This document shows positions 20,624-32,500 of a stretch of DNA of 64,000 nucleotides, one piece after another (positions within the stretch are counted from its first letter, which is position 1; the number at the start of each line of letters is the position of its first letter). The notes below the pieces were generated by a model. The model did no database searches. It saw only the letters and a program-made list of their open reading frames with translations, and was not told the DNA's origin. A program made the translations under genes and the position numbers. This DNA comes from Rhynchopus sp. YZ270_cl-10 (Eukaryota; Euglenozoa; Diplonemea; Diplonemida; Diplonemidae): assembly GCA_964035575.1 (NCBI GenBank), contig OZ037835.1:744001-808000 (forward strand), read 5' to 3'.

Positions 20624-23600
20624 TCACTCCTCACTCGAAAAAAGAATCCGTCTCGCAAGTTCAGGTTCCACAGCATCAGCATTGCGACAGCCAAATGCAC
20701 GTGGAACTGTTGGAGGGACACCGATCACTCTTTTCAGCCGCAACCCATCAATCGTCCCGTCTTCCCCAGTGCAGATGGTCCACACACGTACAGTCTTGTC
20801 GTCGCAATCACAGAATACTTCGCGTCCATCGGGGCTCACAGCAAGACTGCGCAAATGATGCAACGACCCATAGGGGCACTCAGCAATACTAGACGAAGAA
20901 CAATGCCCTTGAATCCCTGCCACCTGCTCACCAGTGGTCATGCTCCACACACGCACATACGTAGTACCGCCATCAGTGCACGACACCACGTGACCTCCAT
21001 CAGGTGTGATTGCCATTCCGCTCAGCCTGCCAGATTGCTGCCAGTTGAAGACCTCCTTCCCGCTGCCAGCATCCCACACACGCACAGCTTCCTTACAGTA
21101 TGCAACAACACGAGACCCATCGGGAGTCACAGCCACACCTCGGACATGAGAAGTAAGCCCTTTGAACACTATCGTCTCTTCTCCAGTGTGCAGTTTCCAC
21201 ATGCGTACGGTCTTGTCAGCAGAGCACGAAACCACATGCACTCCATCAGGACACACTACCACTCCATAGGCAGAGCGTGTGTGTCCTGTAAATACTGCCA
21301 CCTCCTTCCCAGTCGTCAGGTTCCATACAGAAACACTAGAGAACGTCTCAGAACACATCGCAATGTGAGATGCATCGGGAGACACTGACGCGGACGCCGG
21401 TCCACGGCCTCTCAAGAACAGCGCAAACTCAACGGAAGCTGGGCATAACGTCACTTCTTTCCCCGTCGCAACGTTCCACACATGCACTTCGCTAGCGTAG
21501 AAGGAAGAGGAATCAACGAAATAATATCCATCTGGGAACACCGTCACAGCAAAACGTTTATGTGTGTCTGGTTCATACTCACAGCATGAAACAACGTGGC
21601 ATCCATCGGGAGTGACTGCAAGTGTATGCCAATCCTCCTCAGAGCAAGGCAACTGCCTCTCCTGCTTCCCCGTCACCAGATCCCATACGCACAGCACCTC
21701 CTCAGAGCATGTCACAATGTGACTTCCATCCTTCGTAAGAACCATGCTGTAAATGCCGGGAAAATTTATAGACAGCACTTCCTTCCCCGTCGAGAGATCC
21801 CACACACGGATGCCGTCCTTATGAGAAGATGAAACAACTTTATAACTGTCGGGAGTGACTGCCACTTCGGTCACATCGTTATGTCCCTCCAAGACGAACA
21901 CTGCCTCCCCAGTGTGCATATCCCACACACGCACAGTATTGTCAGCAGAGCAGGAAACTATGCGCTTTCCATCTGGTGTCATTGCTACTGCAAATACACG
22001 AGTCTCATCGCTGTAAGTCCTATGCCCTTCCAAGACCATCACTTCTTCACCAGAAGACATGCTCCACACATGAATGGTTCCATCAGAGCAACCTGTCACC
22101 ATTTGACAGCCATCAGGTGCCACTGCTACAACAAGGGCACAATGCTGCAGTACAGGAAGTGATACGCCAAATGAGCAGTCAGGCAGCATCGTGCCACCCA
22201 TGTCGCAGGTGTTGAACTCAGTGTACTCCAGCCAGCAGTTCGAGAAGGAAGCGCCCGTCAGCGCCGTCTCCACAAACAGAGACCCGCGCAGGTCGCAGTT
22301 CGACACACGGATCCCGCTCAGGTCCTCCCCACTCACAGGGATGCGTGCACGTGCCAGCAGTGCTGCTGCATTCGACCCTGCTGTCACAGCACCCTCCCCA
22401 CCACCATCTTCACCTGCACCTGAACTGCCACGTGTCGCCTTCACAGCCGCAAGCAGCTCTGTGCAGGCACGTTCGTACAGCACACTGTCTCCACACACCA
22501 GTGCCGCAAAGAACCCAAGCACACGCTGCGAGTCCTTGCTGAAGCTCCGCTGCACCAGCGTCCCCAGTGTCCCTGCTGGGTCACGTGCAAGCCGCCGTGC
22601 TGCAAGGTGCTCCCCAAGCGACTTGTGCCGGAACGTGAACGCACTCCGCTCCTCCCCAAAGTCCTCAATCCGGAACGGCAGGCAGCGGAAGCACGTATCC
22701 CGCACAGCCTCACACACACCGTGCTGCGAATCAAGAATCTGCGACGCCACACCCACAGTCCCCTGCCACTCGTTTGTCTCCAGCATCCTGCATGCAACAA
22801 GCTCCCCTGCACGCACCACATCCTCCAAAGACACATCCGAAACAGCAACAGCAACTCCACCAGACGCCATCTCCTTCTTCGTCCACGTCTCCAGGTAGGC
22901 CTCGTAGATCACCTCCTCAGAAGCCTTCCCGCTGCACTGTGCGTGGCACGCCATGTGAAGCAAAAACGGGTTCCGCAGCTGCACAAGTCCCTCAACGTCC
23001 TCCTCACGCACGAAGACTGTGCGCTCTCCATCCTTCTCCTTCTCCTTCTCCTTCCCCTCTTTGTGTTCCTTCTCCCAGGCTGTGTTTGCACGCTCAATGT
23101 ACGTTCTCGCATCCACCTCTGTGAACGGCTGCATGTACACAGCACGCACACCAGCACCACACACACCAGACGGAGACGTGTCCACACCCTTCAGGTACTC
23201 ACCACGCACAGTCACAATAACGCTGCAGTGTGCCTCCACCCACGGATGCCGGCACAGAAGGCCACCCTCAGCCACCACAGCACCCACATCCTCCTGCGTC
23301 AGCCCCACCTCGTCCAGCGAGTCCAGCACCAGCACCACCTCGTACGTCTCCGCAAGGAACGCACGGTCCGCCTCCCGCAGCGCAAACGACTCCAGTACAA
23401 ACCTGTCCAGCCCTCCCTTCTCAAGCAGGTGCTGCTTCACAGTCGGCAGCGCCACAAACACAGGGAAGTACGGCTTCGCATCCGCATCCGCATCCGCATC
23501 CGCATCCGCATCCGCATCCGCATCCGCATCCGCATCCGCATCCGCATCCGCATCCGCATCCGCATCCGCATCCGCATCCGCATCCGCATCCGCATCCGCA

Positions 23601-25915
23601 TCCGCATCCGCATCCGCATCCGCATCCGCATCCGCATCCGCATCCGCATCCGCATCCGCATCCGCATCCGCATCCGCATCCGCATCCGCATCCGCATCCG
23701 CATCCGCATCCGCATCCGCATCCGCATCCGCATCCGCATCCGCATCCGCATCCGCATCCGCATCCGCATCCGCATCCGCATCCGCATCCGCATCCGCATC
23801 CGCATCCGCATCCGCATCCGCATCCGCATCCGCATCCGCATCCGCATCCGCATCCGCATCCGCATCCGCATCCGCATCCGCATCCGCATCCGCATCCGCA
23901 TCCGCATCCGCATCCGCATCCGCATCCGCATCCGCATCCGCATCCGCAGTCACATCACTCACCACGCTGTTTCTGTTTCTGTTCCTGTTTGTGTCTTCGT
24001 TGCTGGTGCTTTCGCTCTTCCTCGCAGACGTTGCAAGGTCGCTCAGAATTGCAATCGAAGCAGACGTCTTCCCGCTCCCTCCTTCTCCGATCACACACAG
24101 CACACCACACGTCCCTTGTCTTTCTTCTCTCGCATCCACATCAGGCTTGTGCTCTGTGCCTCCTGCTGCCTGTGTGCCCACGGAAGACGTCGGCCTCCTA
24201 CGTGTACGTGCACGAAGCCACCCCCGCACCTCCTCCATCAGCGGACGTGTCTCCGACTCATCCACACGTGTGTCGTCCCCCACACGCCCCTCCACGTACT
24301 GCGCAAGGTAGTCCTTGAAGAACGCGACTGTGTGTCCCATCACCTCCTGCAGCGCACCCACCTGCTCAGCCGCACTCGTTTCCGCCACACCCTCACCCAC
24401 ACCAGCACACACCTCCTGCATCACAATCACGTCAAAGCGCAGCCCCATCATCCGCAGCAACGTCGGCGAAAGCTTCCACTGCACCCGGTACTCGATGTTC
24501 GCTGTGTACAGCAGCTCGTCCTCCGAAGCATACACAGACGAGAACTTCACGTCTGCAGCACCCTCCTTCGCCACCACCACAAAGAACGTCCCACCCTTCC
24601 CGTACATGAAGCTCCGAGCCACATCCCGCTTCAGTGTTGTCGACGTGAAGCAGTTCCACACAATGTGCGTATTAAGAGCGTACTTCGCAGACACGTTCAC
24701 ATTGATCCCGCGGAACACAGTCCGCAGCTGCTTCCGACGGCTCCCAATCAGCCGGTCCAGACCACGGATCAGCGGCGCAAAGGTCGCAATCACGTGCAGC
24801 TGCGGGGGTGCGGGTGACAGCTCAAACACGTTCGGTGCTGTCTTCTCAGGTGTCCCCTTCCACTCCTTCACCGCAGCCAGCTGCCCCACAGCACGCATCG
24901 CAGTGTTCATCGTCATGTACAGCGCAAGCGACTGTGATTCCACATCAGCAGCACTCCCGTGGTTGTCCAGCACAGCCCGCTCCGTCAGTCTGATGTACCG
25001 CAGCTTCCCGTCAGGCCCTTTCGCAATCTGCGGTGTCCCGTCCTCGTCACACACAACATCCCCGCCGCTGTCCAGCACATACTCCACACAGTCAGACGTG
25101 AACAGGAACCCCGACAGCAGCAGCTCAAACGGGTCGCGTGCCGCCATCCAGTCCTCCACCTCCACGTGCCCACCACGTGTCCCCGCAGCCTCCCTCCGTC
25201 CTCTCATGTCCTCCAGCAGACGCTTGCACACCACACGGAACCCCGCCTCCATGTGCCGCACGTGTTCGTCTGTGTAGCCCAACGGCGGATCCACCTTTGG
25301 CAGACCACGCAGCCAGCACAGCAGGTCTTCACCTCCATTGCTGTCCTTGTTGTTGTCGTCTGTTTTCCGCAGCCACTCCACCTTCCGTCCGTCTGTGTGC
25401 CGCAGTGCACCCGTGTCCCCGTCAAGATCGTCCTCTCCCAGATGTCTGTCACCTGTCGAGGTGTTCGTGTCTTTCGCCATGTCCATGTGAGGGTCAGTAA
25501 GAGGTGCTGTCGTTGCATCTCCACTGCTCCGTTCCACTGCCACACCTGTTAATCCTGTTCTTGTTGCTGTTGTTGTTGTGGCGACACCGTCAGTGAGGTA
25601 CACGTGCACAGCATCCTCCACCTCCACAAGGATCTGTGCTGCATGCACCCCCAGCTCCGCCTCAAGTCGCCCCCGCACATCCGCGTCCCTGTGCTGCAGT
25701 GCGTACCACAGCGGCACCTTCCCGTCCCTGTCACGCACGTTCCCTGCCCCGTTCTCCACAAGAAACCGCACTGCCTCCACGTCCCCCGCAAGCACGGCAC
25801 TGTGCAGCATTGTCCTCCCGTCCACGCTATCCACTGCGTCCACGGGCCTCTCCTTCCCAGTAATTCGTTTTGCAATCTCGTCCTTTTCAGGCAGGTTCGA
25901 CGCTCCGGATCCCAT
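20624..25915 (-). CDS. ANK-ART-NACHT-WD40 protein, copy 3, with Ala-Asp expansion
   Basis: This 1763-residue paralogue starts [13 protein letters not shown] and has the same ankyrin, ART, NACHT, pentapeptide and WD40 order. The ART motifs VFRG, FTST and SEDELLY and the NACHT motifs GEGGSGKTS and VLVLDSLDE are intact. Its mark is a run of about 78 Ala-Asp dipeptides between the Walker A helix and the next strand ([11 protein letters not shown]), encoded by an uninterrupted hexanucleotide array. Copies 1 and 2 have only two such units there. A 156-residue acidic insertion in the NTPase core could disturb the fold or loop out. The WD40 fan is the shortest, about 10 repeats, with a partly unique middle section, and the protein ends RRILFSSEE. 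In transcription order it directly follows the giant surface-protein gene. Function is inferred as for copies 1 and 2. Confidence 0.93.
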   Translation of the reverse strand: MGSGASNLPEKDEIAKRITGKERPVDAVDSVDGRTMLHSAVLAGDVEAVRFLVENGAGNVRDRDGKVPLWYALQHRDADVRGRLEAELGVHAAQILVEVEDAVHVYLTDGVATTTTATRTGLTGVAVERSSGDATTAPLTDPHMDMAKDTNTSTGDRHLGEDDLDGDTGALRHTDGRKVEWLRKTDDNNKDSNGGEDLLCWLRGLPKVDPPLGYTDEHVRHMEAGFRVVCKRLLEDMRGRREAAGTRGGHVEVEDWMAARDPFELLLSGFLFTSDCVEYVLDSGGDVVCDEDGTPQIAKGPDGKLRYIRLTERAVLDNHGSAADVESQSLALYMTMNTAMRAVGQLAAVKEWKGTPEKTAPNVFELSPAPPQLHVIATFAPLIRGLDRLIGSRRKQLRTVFRGINVNVSAKYALNTHIVWNCFTSTTLKRDVARSFMYGKGGTFFVVVAKEGAADVKFSSVYASEDELLYTANIEYRVQWKLSPTLLRMMGLRFDVIVMQEVCAGVGEGVAETSAAEQVGALQEVMGHTVAFFKDYLAQYVEGRVGDDTRVDESETRPLMEEVRGWLRARTRRRPTSSVGTQAAGGTEHKPDVDAREERQGTCGVLCVIGEGGSGKTSASIAILSDLATSARKSESTSNEDTNRNRNRNSVVSDVTADADADADADADADADADADADADADADADADADADADADADADADADADADADADADADADADADADADADADADADADADADADADADADADADADADADADADADADADADADADADADADADADADADADADADADADADADADADADADADAKPYFPVFVALPTVKQHLLEKGGLDRFVLESFALREADRAFLAETYEVVLVLDSLDEVGLTQEDVGAVVAEGGLLCRHPWVEAHCSVIVTVRGEYLKGVDTSPSGVCGAGVRAVYMQPFTEVDARTYIERANTAWEKEHKEGKEKEKEKDGERTVFVREEDVEGLVQLRNPFLLHMACHAQCSGKASEEVIYEAYLETWTKKEMASGGVAVAVSDVSLEDVVRAGELVACRMLETNEWQGTVGVASQILDSQHGVCEAVRDTCFRCLPFRIEDFGEERSAFTFRHKSLGEHLAARRLARDPAGTLGTLVQRSFSKDSQRVLGFFAALVCGDSVLYERACTELLAAVKATRGSSGAGEDGGGEGAVTAGSNAAALLARARIPVSGEDLSGIRVSNCDLRGSLFVETALTGASFSNCWLEYTEFNTCDMGGTMLPDCSFGVSLPVLQHCALVVAVAPDGCQMVTGCSDGTIHVWSMSSGEEVMVLEGHRTYSDETRVFAVAMTPDGKRIVSCSADNTVRVWDMHTGEAVFVLEGHNDVTEVAVTPDSYKVVSSSHKDGIRVWDLSTGKEVLSINFPGIYSMVLTKDGSHIVTCSEEVLCVWDLVTGKQERQLPCSEEDWHTLAVTPDGCHVVSCCEYEPDTHKRFAVTVFPDGYYFVDSSSFYASEVHVWNVATGKEVTLCPASVEFALFLRGRGPASASVSPDASHIAMCSETFSSVSVWNLTTGKEVAVFTGHTRSAYGVVVCPDGVHVVSCSADKTVRMWKLHTGEETIVFKGLTSHVRGVAVTPDGSRVVAYCKEAVRVWDAGSGKEVFNWQQSGRLSGMAITPDGGHVVSCTDGGTTYVRVWSMTTGEQVAGIQGHCSSSSIAECPYGSLHHLRSLAVSPDGREVFCDCDDKTVRVWTICTGEDGTIDGLRLKRVIGVPPTVPRAFGCRNADAVEPELARRILFSSEE
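23478..23945 (+). repeat. (GCATCC)78 hexanucleotide array inside NACHT copy 3
   Basis: The array is 468 bp of GCATCC with no interruption I can see. It is in frame on the minus strand as alternating Ala and Asp. The equivalent site in copies 1 (about 3812-3823) and 2 (about 17562-17573) has two units. Perfect homogeneity implies very recent expansion, or a high slippage rate. The exact count may also be affected by assembly. Confidence 0.95.
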
Positions 25916-26572
25916 CTTCCTGATGTGTTGTGTGACTATTCACAGAAGTTGCTGTGTTGTCCCTGTTCGTGTGTTGTGTTGTGGTGAGGTGATGTGTTCA
26001 GCAGCACCCAAGCAGAGAGTCCTGCATGCAAAACGCATCACCCTCCCCACCCTTCCTGGTAACGGCACGTACACGACCCTCCACACACCGTGCAGACACC
26101 ACCTCTCCACTGGTCGCCAGCACCTCCTCGGTAGTGCTCCACCTGTCAAGGACGCGGAAAAATCCCACCCCAAATATTCTCATTTTTAATGTTGATGGTG
26201 CTGTGCACAGTGTACCTGAGCCAGTCCACGCAAATGTGCTTTGCTGCTCTTCGTGTTGTGATGTGTGCGTAGAACAGTGTTCCTCCTTCTCCAGCCAATG
26301 TGCACGTAAGTGCAAAGCATCGCAAGATGAAAAAGGAACAACGAAAAAGGTGGTTAAGATGAACCTAAGCCTTTTGTGCTTCGTCAACATGAAGAATATT
26401 AGCAGTCCCAAAGAAAGCAACAAAACAGTTATGCCAAATACTGCGAGGCTAGCAGGTTACAAAAGACAACAAGGTTGCAGACACGTACATGCACTGCACA
26501 CACACACACACACCCAACCAAGACTCCCATCCAATAAACCATATATTTTCAAAAAATACAAAGACCCCTTCT
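25916..26572. other. Spacer between the giant gene and NACHT copy 3
   Basis: This 5' flank of copy 3 is duplicated at 19506-20160. It holds a (CA)n tract near 26497, the hairpin element at 26354-26387 and no convincing gene. Confidence 0.6.
26354..26387 (-). promoter_or_regulatory. Conserved hairpin element downstream of the giant gene
   Basis: The plus strand reads TAAGATGAACCTAAGCC then TTTTGTGCTTCGTCAAC. The upper stem AAGC/GCTT is kept, and the loop differs from the consensus CTCTCGT by two changes. It lies about 190 bp downstream of the giant gene's stop codon, where a 3'UTR element would be expected. Confidence 0.6.
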
Positions 26573-29500
26573 TCACAACACCACCGACACCAACACCAAC
26601 ACAACACTGACGGCCCAGCGCACCCCCAACACCACACCACCCTCCCCAAGCAATATCGTCTCCTCAATCCAGGAAAGCGGGGATCGGGTACCTCGGGTGA
26701 CCGGACCGTTAGTGGGGACTGCTGTCGGGGCAAGTGTAGTAGGGGGTGCAGGGGTGAGAATGGGAACAGGTGTCGGAGGCAGTGCGGGTGCGGCAGTGGG
26801 TGGGGCTGGGGTGGGAGGTGAACCGGTTGCAGCAGGCACCAAGATGACGGCCTGCGCGAAGGGCGAACCTTCCCAGCCTTTCAGCACACCAGAGGGGCTC
26901 TGCAGATCGGCAACAATGGTGGCTGCCACCTCGACCGCAAAGGCAGCAGGGTCCACATCTACGGCGGCCTCTATTTCGAACTCCGTCATGAGCTCGAAGC
27001 CCGTCGACATCACGAAGACATCCCTCACCGCGACTGTGGTTGTGCTGTTCTGCGTACAGTTGCTGCAAGGCTGCGGGGTCGCCATCGTAGGCGTCGGCGT
27101 CGCTGCCAGCATATCCGTGCAAATGTCGTTCCGTGCCTTATCTGCCGCTGTGATGTCACCCCCACCCAATTTGATGCAAACCCATGTTAGTATCACCTTC
27201 GACACCACCGGGTTCTTTTCTTGTAGTGTGCGTAAGAGGGCAGCCTCGGTGCTGCCACGTGTTATTGTGCGCATGAAGGAGATGGCGGTTGCGACGTCGG
27301 AGAAGCGGGCCAGAGAGAGGCTCGGGAGGGTGATGACGCGGGGCTGTGCGATGGGGGGTGTGTATCCTGCAGGGCCTTTGACGGGGAAGTCGAGGAAGGA
27401 ACGGATTGGCGGGTTGGCAGTTGTGTTGCGTACTGTGATGCGCATCATCGCGCAGGCTGAGGAGACCTGGAAGGGGCCCATCACGCCACGTCCTTGCCGC
27501 ATGGGGTACGCAGGGATGTTCACGTAGCTCTGCCTCCCGCTGTTGCTGTTGTTGTACGAAAGATATGCAGTCGTAAAGGGGTGCAAACAACGACCAGAAA
27601 CACTGAGAAACCCATCATAACTGTGCACCAACCTCCCCTCCACAGTGCGCGCCGCAAGCATCACTTCAAATGCAGTGTCCGGCTCGATAAATGAATCATA
27701 AATGCATGTATATTGATTGCACGACCACCCCGAGGGAGGGCGCAGGTAGACTACTTGGTCACCTAAAAGCTCAAACAGAAAGACACGTTGTGATGCGGCA
27801 AAGCTGTCTGATGTCACATCCCATTTAGGGAGGTTCGCGACCACGGAGAAGCGTTGCCGGTAATGAGCGACGGCGAGCACATCATGCGCTTGCCCTGCCG
27901 ACAGAGGCAGCCATGTTTCCGGACAGCTCTTCAGCTCCATCCTTGGTGTTGTCGCACACATGTCCCCACCGCTGCACAGCCTCCCGCACGGTATCCCATG
28001 CAGGCCACGCACCTCTATCTCAGCACCGTCTCCATCTTCAGGGTGCGACACCACATCCCCATCCACACCGACTGCAACATAACGCACATCAACCGTCTTC
28101 CCCAACCCCCACGCTGCGTTATCCCCAGGACGCAACGTCACCCACCCCGCAGCACGCAGACCCTCCACGGTGTTGTGTCCTACGCCACCCTGTGCGCACT
28201 GTGGGAGAACGGAGGCCCAGCGGTGTGTTGTGGTGTTCACACAAGGTGGCGCGATTTTTGCGAACGCTTCAATCCGCGTTGCACGTCTGACGAAGAAAAG
28301 CGGCCCGATGCCTTTCACGCTGCCCATAGGCTCCGTGGTTCTTGCCCCAAGACTGCCGATGACAGAGTGTGCTGTGACATTGAACACCCATGGTGTGTGC
28401 GTGCATGATGTGGTTCCGTTGCTACAGATGCGGGTTGTGTGATTGGATGTGATGTGGAAGACAGCGACACCCTCCGTGGCCGTCACCACCGAGGTCACAA
28501 CAGCGCCCCCTACACCCCTCCTCCCAGAGAGCGTGAACACCATGTGGCTGTCACCCACGATGCGCACCCCGGTGGTGTCGATCACCTCGAAGGACAGTGC
28601 GCTGCCTATCCCGGCTATTGCTGCAGGGGACCCAGAGAGGGTGTGCGCAAAGAGACGGGAGAAGGGTGTGTCGTTGGAGCCGAAGATTTGCATTCCAGAA
28701 GGGACGGTGACGTGGATGTTCAGTGTAGACCGCATGTCGGTGGTCGTGTCTGCAGTGCTTGTGGCAAACCCTGACAGCGCCCCCGCCTTCACCACACACA
28801 GCCCCGTCTGTGGGAACAGCCCTGTGATTTCCACGATGTCTCCTGTTGCAGAAACCTTGCGGACTGCACAGGTTGCGTTGCTGCCGCTGCAGGTAAAGCA
28901 GCCGAGGGGGGCAAACAATGTTGCAGACATCGTGACAAAGGCGTTCGTCCACGCAACACCCAGACCGGAGTACCGTAGTGTCCCATCCCACGCTTTCAGG
29001 CGGAGCTGCACCGTCCGGTTTGCGACGCTCTGTGCGTTGTGCTCTGCCAACCCGGTGCCTGCGACCTTCAGGGTGGTGGAGTTCTCCCAGCGCCACACCG
29101 AGAGCACCGTCGGTGTGTACGTTACTGTCAAATTCTGCGCCACCGCGTCTCTCAGTGCTGCCGGTGGTGCCACTGTTGCTGTGCAGGTACACGGTGATGA
29201 GGAGGTGACGCTCTTCAGGCGAAGCACAAACTTCGCAACACCGTCGACATAATCTGCTCCAGAAGATACCTCTGCAAGACAACCCGCCTCGCACGACACT
29301 GTAGCAGACGACCTGCCGCTCACATGAGACACAACCCAATTCACGCAGGAGCCCCCCAAGCTGCACCCCACAGCATAGGTCTTGAATGTGCACGGTGCAT
29401 CCCCTAACGCCATTCCTGCAGAACGGCACCCAGGAGCGCTGTCCGCAGGTCTGTCGATAGCCATGCGGATCGCAGTGAGGCTGTGGTGGACCACTCCGGG

Positions 29501-32500
29501 TCCTGCCACACCGAAGACGCTTTGTGCATTGGGGGCGTTGGTGATCGAGAAATGGAGTGCCAAATGAGTTGCCGGCTGTGTGAGGGTGATGCGCACCGTA
29601 TCCACCGCAGCACCGTTGAAGACAGAGACATTTGCCAGCACGCCTGCAGCGCTGCCGTAAGAGAGGCTGCCCAGCTGATGCACCACATCGTCCATTCTCG
29701 CAGACGGCGCCTGCAGCGAATGCGCCACTACAGTAAGCGTCTCTGCTTGATACACCGTTGGCCGCGGGTTGTACACATGACGCATGGCGCCTGCAGTGGG
29801 CCCTCCTGTGCTGTAAGCTTTGTCGCCCAGCTCATCAGCAGCATACACATCATATGACCATGACCGTGGAGTGCCGTTGCGGTACATCTGTGTGGCAACA
29901 TCGCGTAGAGGAAGCGCCACCACCTGAGTGGCGTTGGTGAGCACAGTGATGTGTGTTGTCTTGTCTGCAAAGGTGAGGGGGCAAAAATAGCAGGCGCGGC
30001 TGAACACCCCGCATATGGTGCTGCTTCCGTTGCGTTCTGGCGCAGTGTGGAAAGGTGTTGATGTGATCTTCAACGCAGGGCTTCCTTGAAAGGGCACAGC
30101 GGCACTGCCTTGCCAGGTGGGGGTACCAAATTGGTCCACCCTGAGTGATGTCAAAGAAAAGTGTTTCCGCCGTGGAACCGAAACCAAGGGAACATTCGCG
30201 ATGACAGTGCCGACACTGCAGGACCGTACTGCAAAGCTCAGTGGCGTTGTTGTGTCCAGAAGCGGGTCGAAGCTGCGCAGTGCAAAACTCCCAGAGGATG
30301 CACGCATTGCAACCTCATGAGCAGGAGGCGTCAGTTTGTAGTCTACCCACACCTCGCAGTGTGCACAGGACCGTACAAAGAAGAACGTCACCCTCCCGTC
30401 CGCTCCGATCCGCACTGAAGCGCGGGAACGTGCCCCATCGTACTGCACCTGGGTGACGCCGGCCGATGCTGTGCATCCCACTGCCTGCCCCGCACCACTG
30501 TTCATAAAGGCCCCTCTGCCGTAGCGGTTGGGACCATCAGATGAAAGGGATTTGGAGCGTACCCACAGCTCGGTGGCCCAGCCGGATCCGATTGTGGCGT
30601 CGAAGGTCCATCGGTTTGCTTGGAGTTGCGCGCTGGAAACGCGGAGTTCGAACATTTCTCCAATATACGTCGCACCCTGCGGAACCACTTGAGAACGGAT
30701 TTCAACAACATCAAGGGTCTGCCGCGTCACCGAAAACGGCTTCGTCAGCTTCGTCCTCTCTGTGAACACCAACTCATCCGAAGCATCGCCCGACCCATTG
30801 TGCAGCCCCTCCATGCAGGTCCCACCATCCTTCCCTGCATAGCACAGTTCTAATTGCAGGACACATGCTTCGCATTCTGAGGAAAGGGTGACCCATGGTA
30901 TGGCTACCCCTGCAGTGGAGCGTACAGTGTTGTCTGGGGAAGGGACCCATCCGTTCTCTAATCGCGATGTGGAGAAGGTGTGCGGGGCGAGGGAAGAGAC
31001 CTGGAGAACGCCGCCGTCGTTGCAGCCGTGCCAGCTGTGTTTCGAAACCTTCACCAAAACGTCGGTGAAGGAGCTGGCACGCCGTCTCTCTGAGTTATAC
31101 ACTGTGGTCTGGATTGGGAAGGGTAGCGCAATGGTTGCACGCTCCCGGTAGCTCCACGACTCTGCAGGGATTCCTCTAAGCATCATACGATACCCAGGCG
31201 CACTGCGAGATGCCTGCCGCATCGCCCGATGTGGGTGGCACACCTCATCCTCAGAAACCCGATCGTTCACCTCCCAGGTTGCGTAGACCTCTGGTCGATC
31301 CTTCCAAGTGTACTGCCGTGCGGACCCTGTTGTTGCAATAAAAGGTCCGTGGCTGACTGCGACGGCGGTTCCTTTCATGGTAACGTTCACAACCAGATTT
31401 TTTGCGTAAAATGCGAATCTGCCAATATGAGAGTACAGCGAAGAGCTGACGTTGTTATTCTGTGAGCTCGTCTGCAGCATGGTGACCCATCCTGCACTGT
31501 CGTTCAACAGAACCAACCCTTCTGCGGAGAGTGTGTAGAGCACCTCAGTATCGTAGACAAGAAACCTTTTCTGCGAGGCCGCCCCCACAGAGTAGTATGC
31601 AGCAAGCTCAAAGACGCTTTGGTCTCCGGATCCACAGAGGGGTGTTCCTCTGTTGATGGTTGTGGTGGGAGGGAGGGTGATGAATGCAACTGAGAGGGGT
31701 TGCACCGTGGAGCGCACCCATAAGCGGATCAGAGGTGTGCACATGGCAGGGAGAAGCACTTCACGGCCGTTTTGAAACACCGTTTCGCAGAACTGAAACC
31801 GCGCATCGCGTGTTGGTTCCTGCACTGCAGCGTCCTCGTAGGAGAGTCGTATGGTCGCTACGCCACGCCCTGCGACAGCGTTGATATCTGCCACAGCCTT
31901 TTCTCTTCCAATCGTTGCTTGAAGGTTTCCAAAGGAATAGGTATATCCATCTCTGACAAACTCTTTTGAATATGATTGGAGAGAAACATCAGCACGCCAT
32001 GTGGTGATAGCGGAGAGATACCGCCAGGTGGTCGGAACAGAGGCATTTCCGGTACTGAGGGTCACATTGCGTGGGGTGGTGTCGAGGGAAGTGCCAAAAG
32101 GGGATTCGTGAAGAAACTGGAGGGTCACAGAGATGGAGAGGGAGGCGCTGTCGGCAATGAATTTGGTGCATGGGGGTGAGGTGCAGAAGGGGGTGGCGCC
32201 GGAGACGGAGAGGATTTCAACTTTGCGGTTGGGTGCTGTGGTGTACGGCTCTGCTTTGACAGTGGAGATGCACCGATGAGGGACCACTGCTGATACAACC
32301 GACCCCACCGCGCTGTCCACCCCACTCCGGTACTCGAATCCTATTGCCTCAAAAAGGATTTGGTGTGTCCCGATCACGGCCTCCAGGTTTCCATCATAGA
32401 TCTCAAGATTTTTGAATTTCGCAACCCCCTGCTTCATTTGCCCCTGCACCATTGGCATAGCGAAGGACGCATTTACAGTCACCCACCATTGCGGGTATTT

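Larger units (their letters stand above)
14010..26620 (-). repeat. Tandem duplication of a NACHT gene with its flanks
   Basis: Two units of about 6.3 kb lie head to tail: about 14010-20205 and about 20215-26620. Each holds the conserved 3' flank, a full ART-NACHT-WD40 gene and about 600 bp of nearly identical 5' flank (19506-20110 against 25916-26520). The right edge of each unit is the 3' end of the giant surface-protein gene. The copy at 20159-20205 still encodes its last dozen or so residues (VSVVLVLVLVVL and stop), which places the junction at about 20205-20215. Confidence 0.8.
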
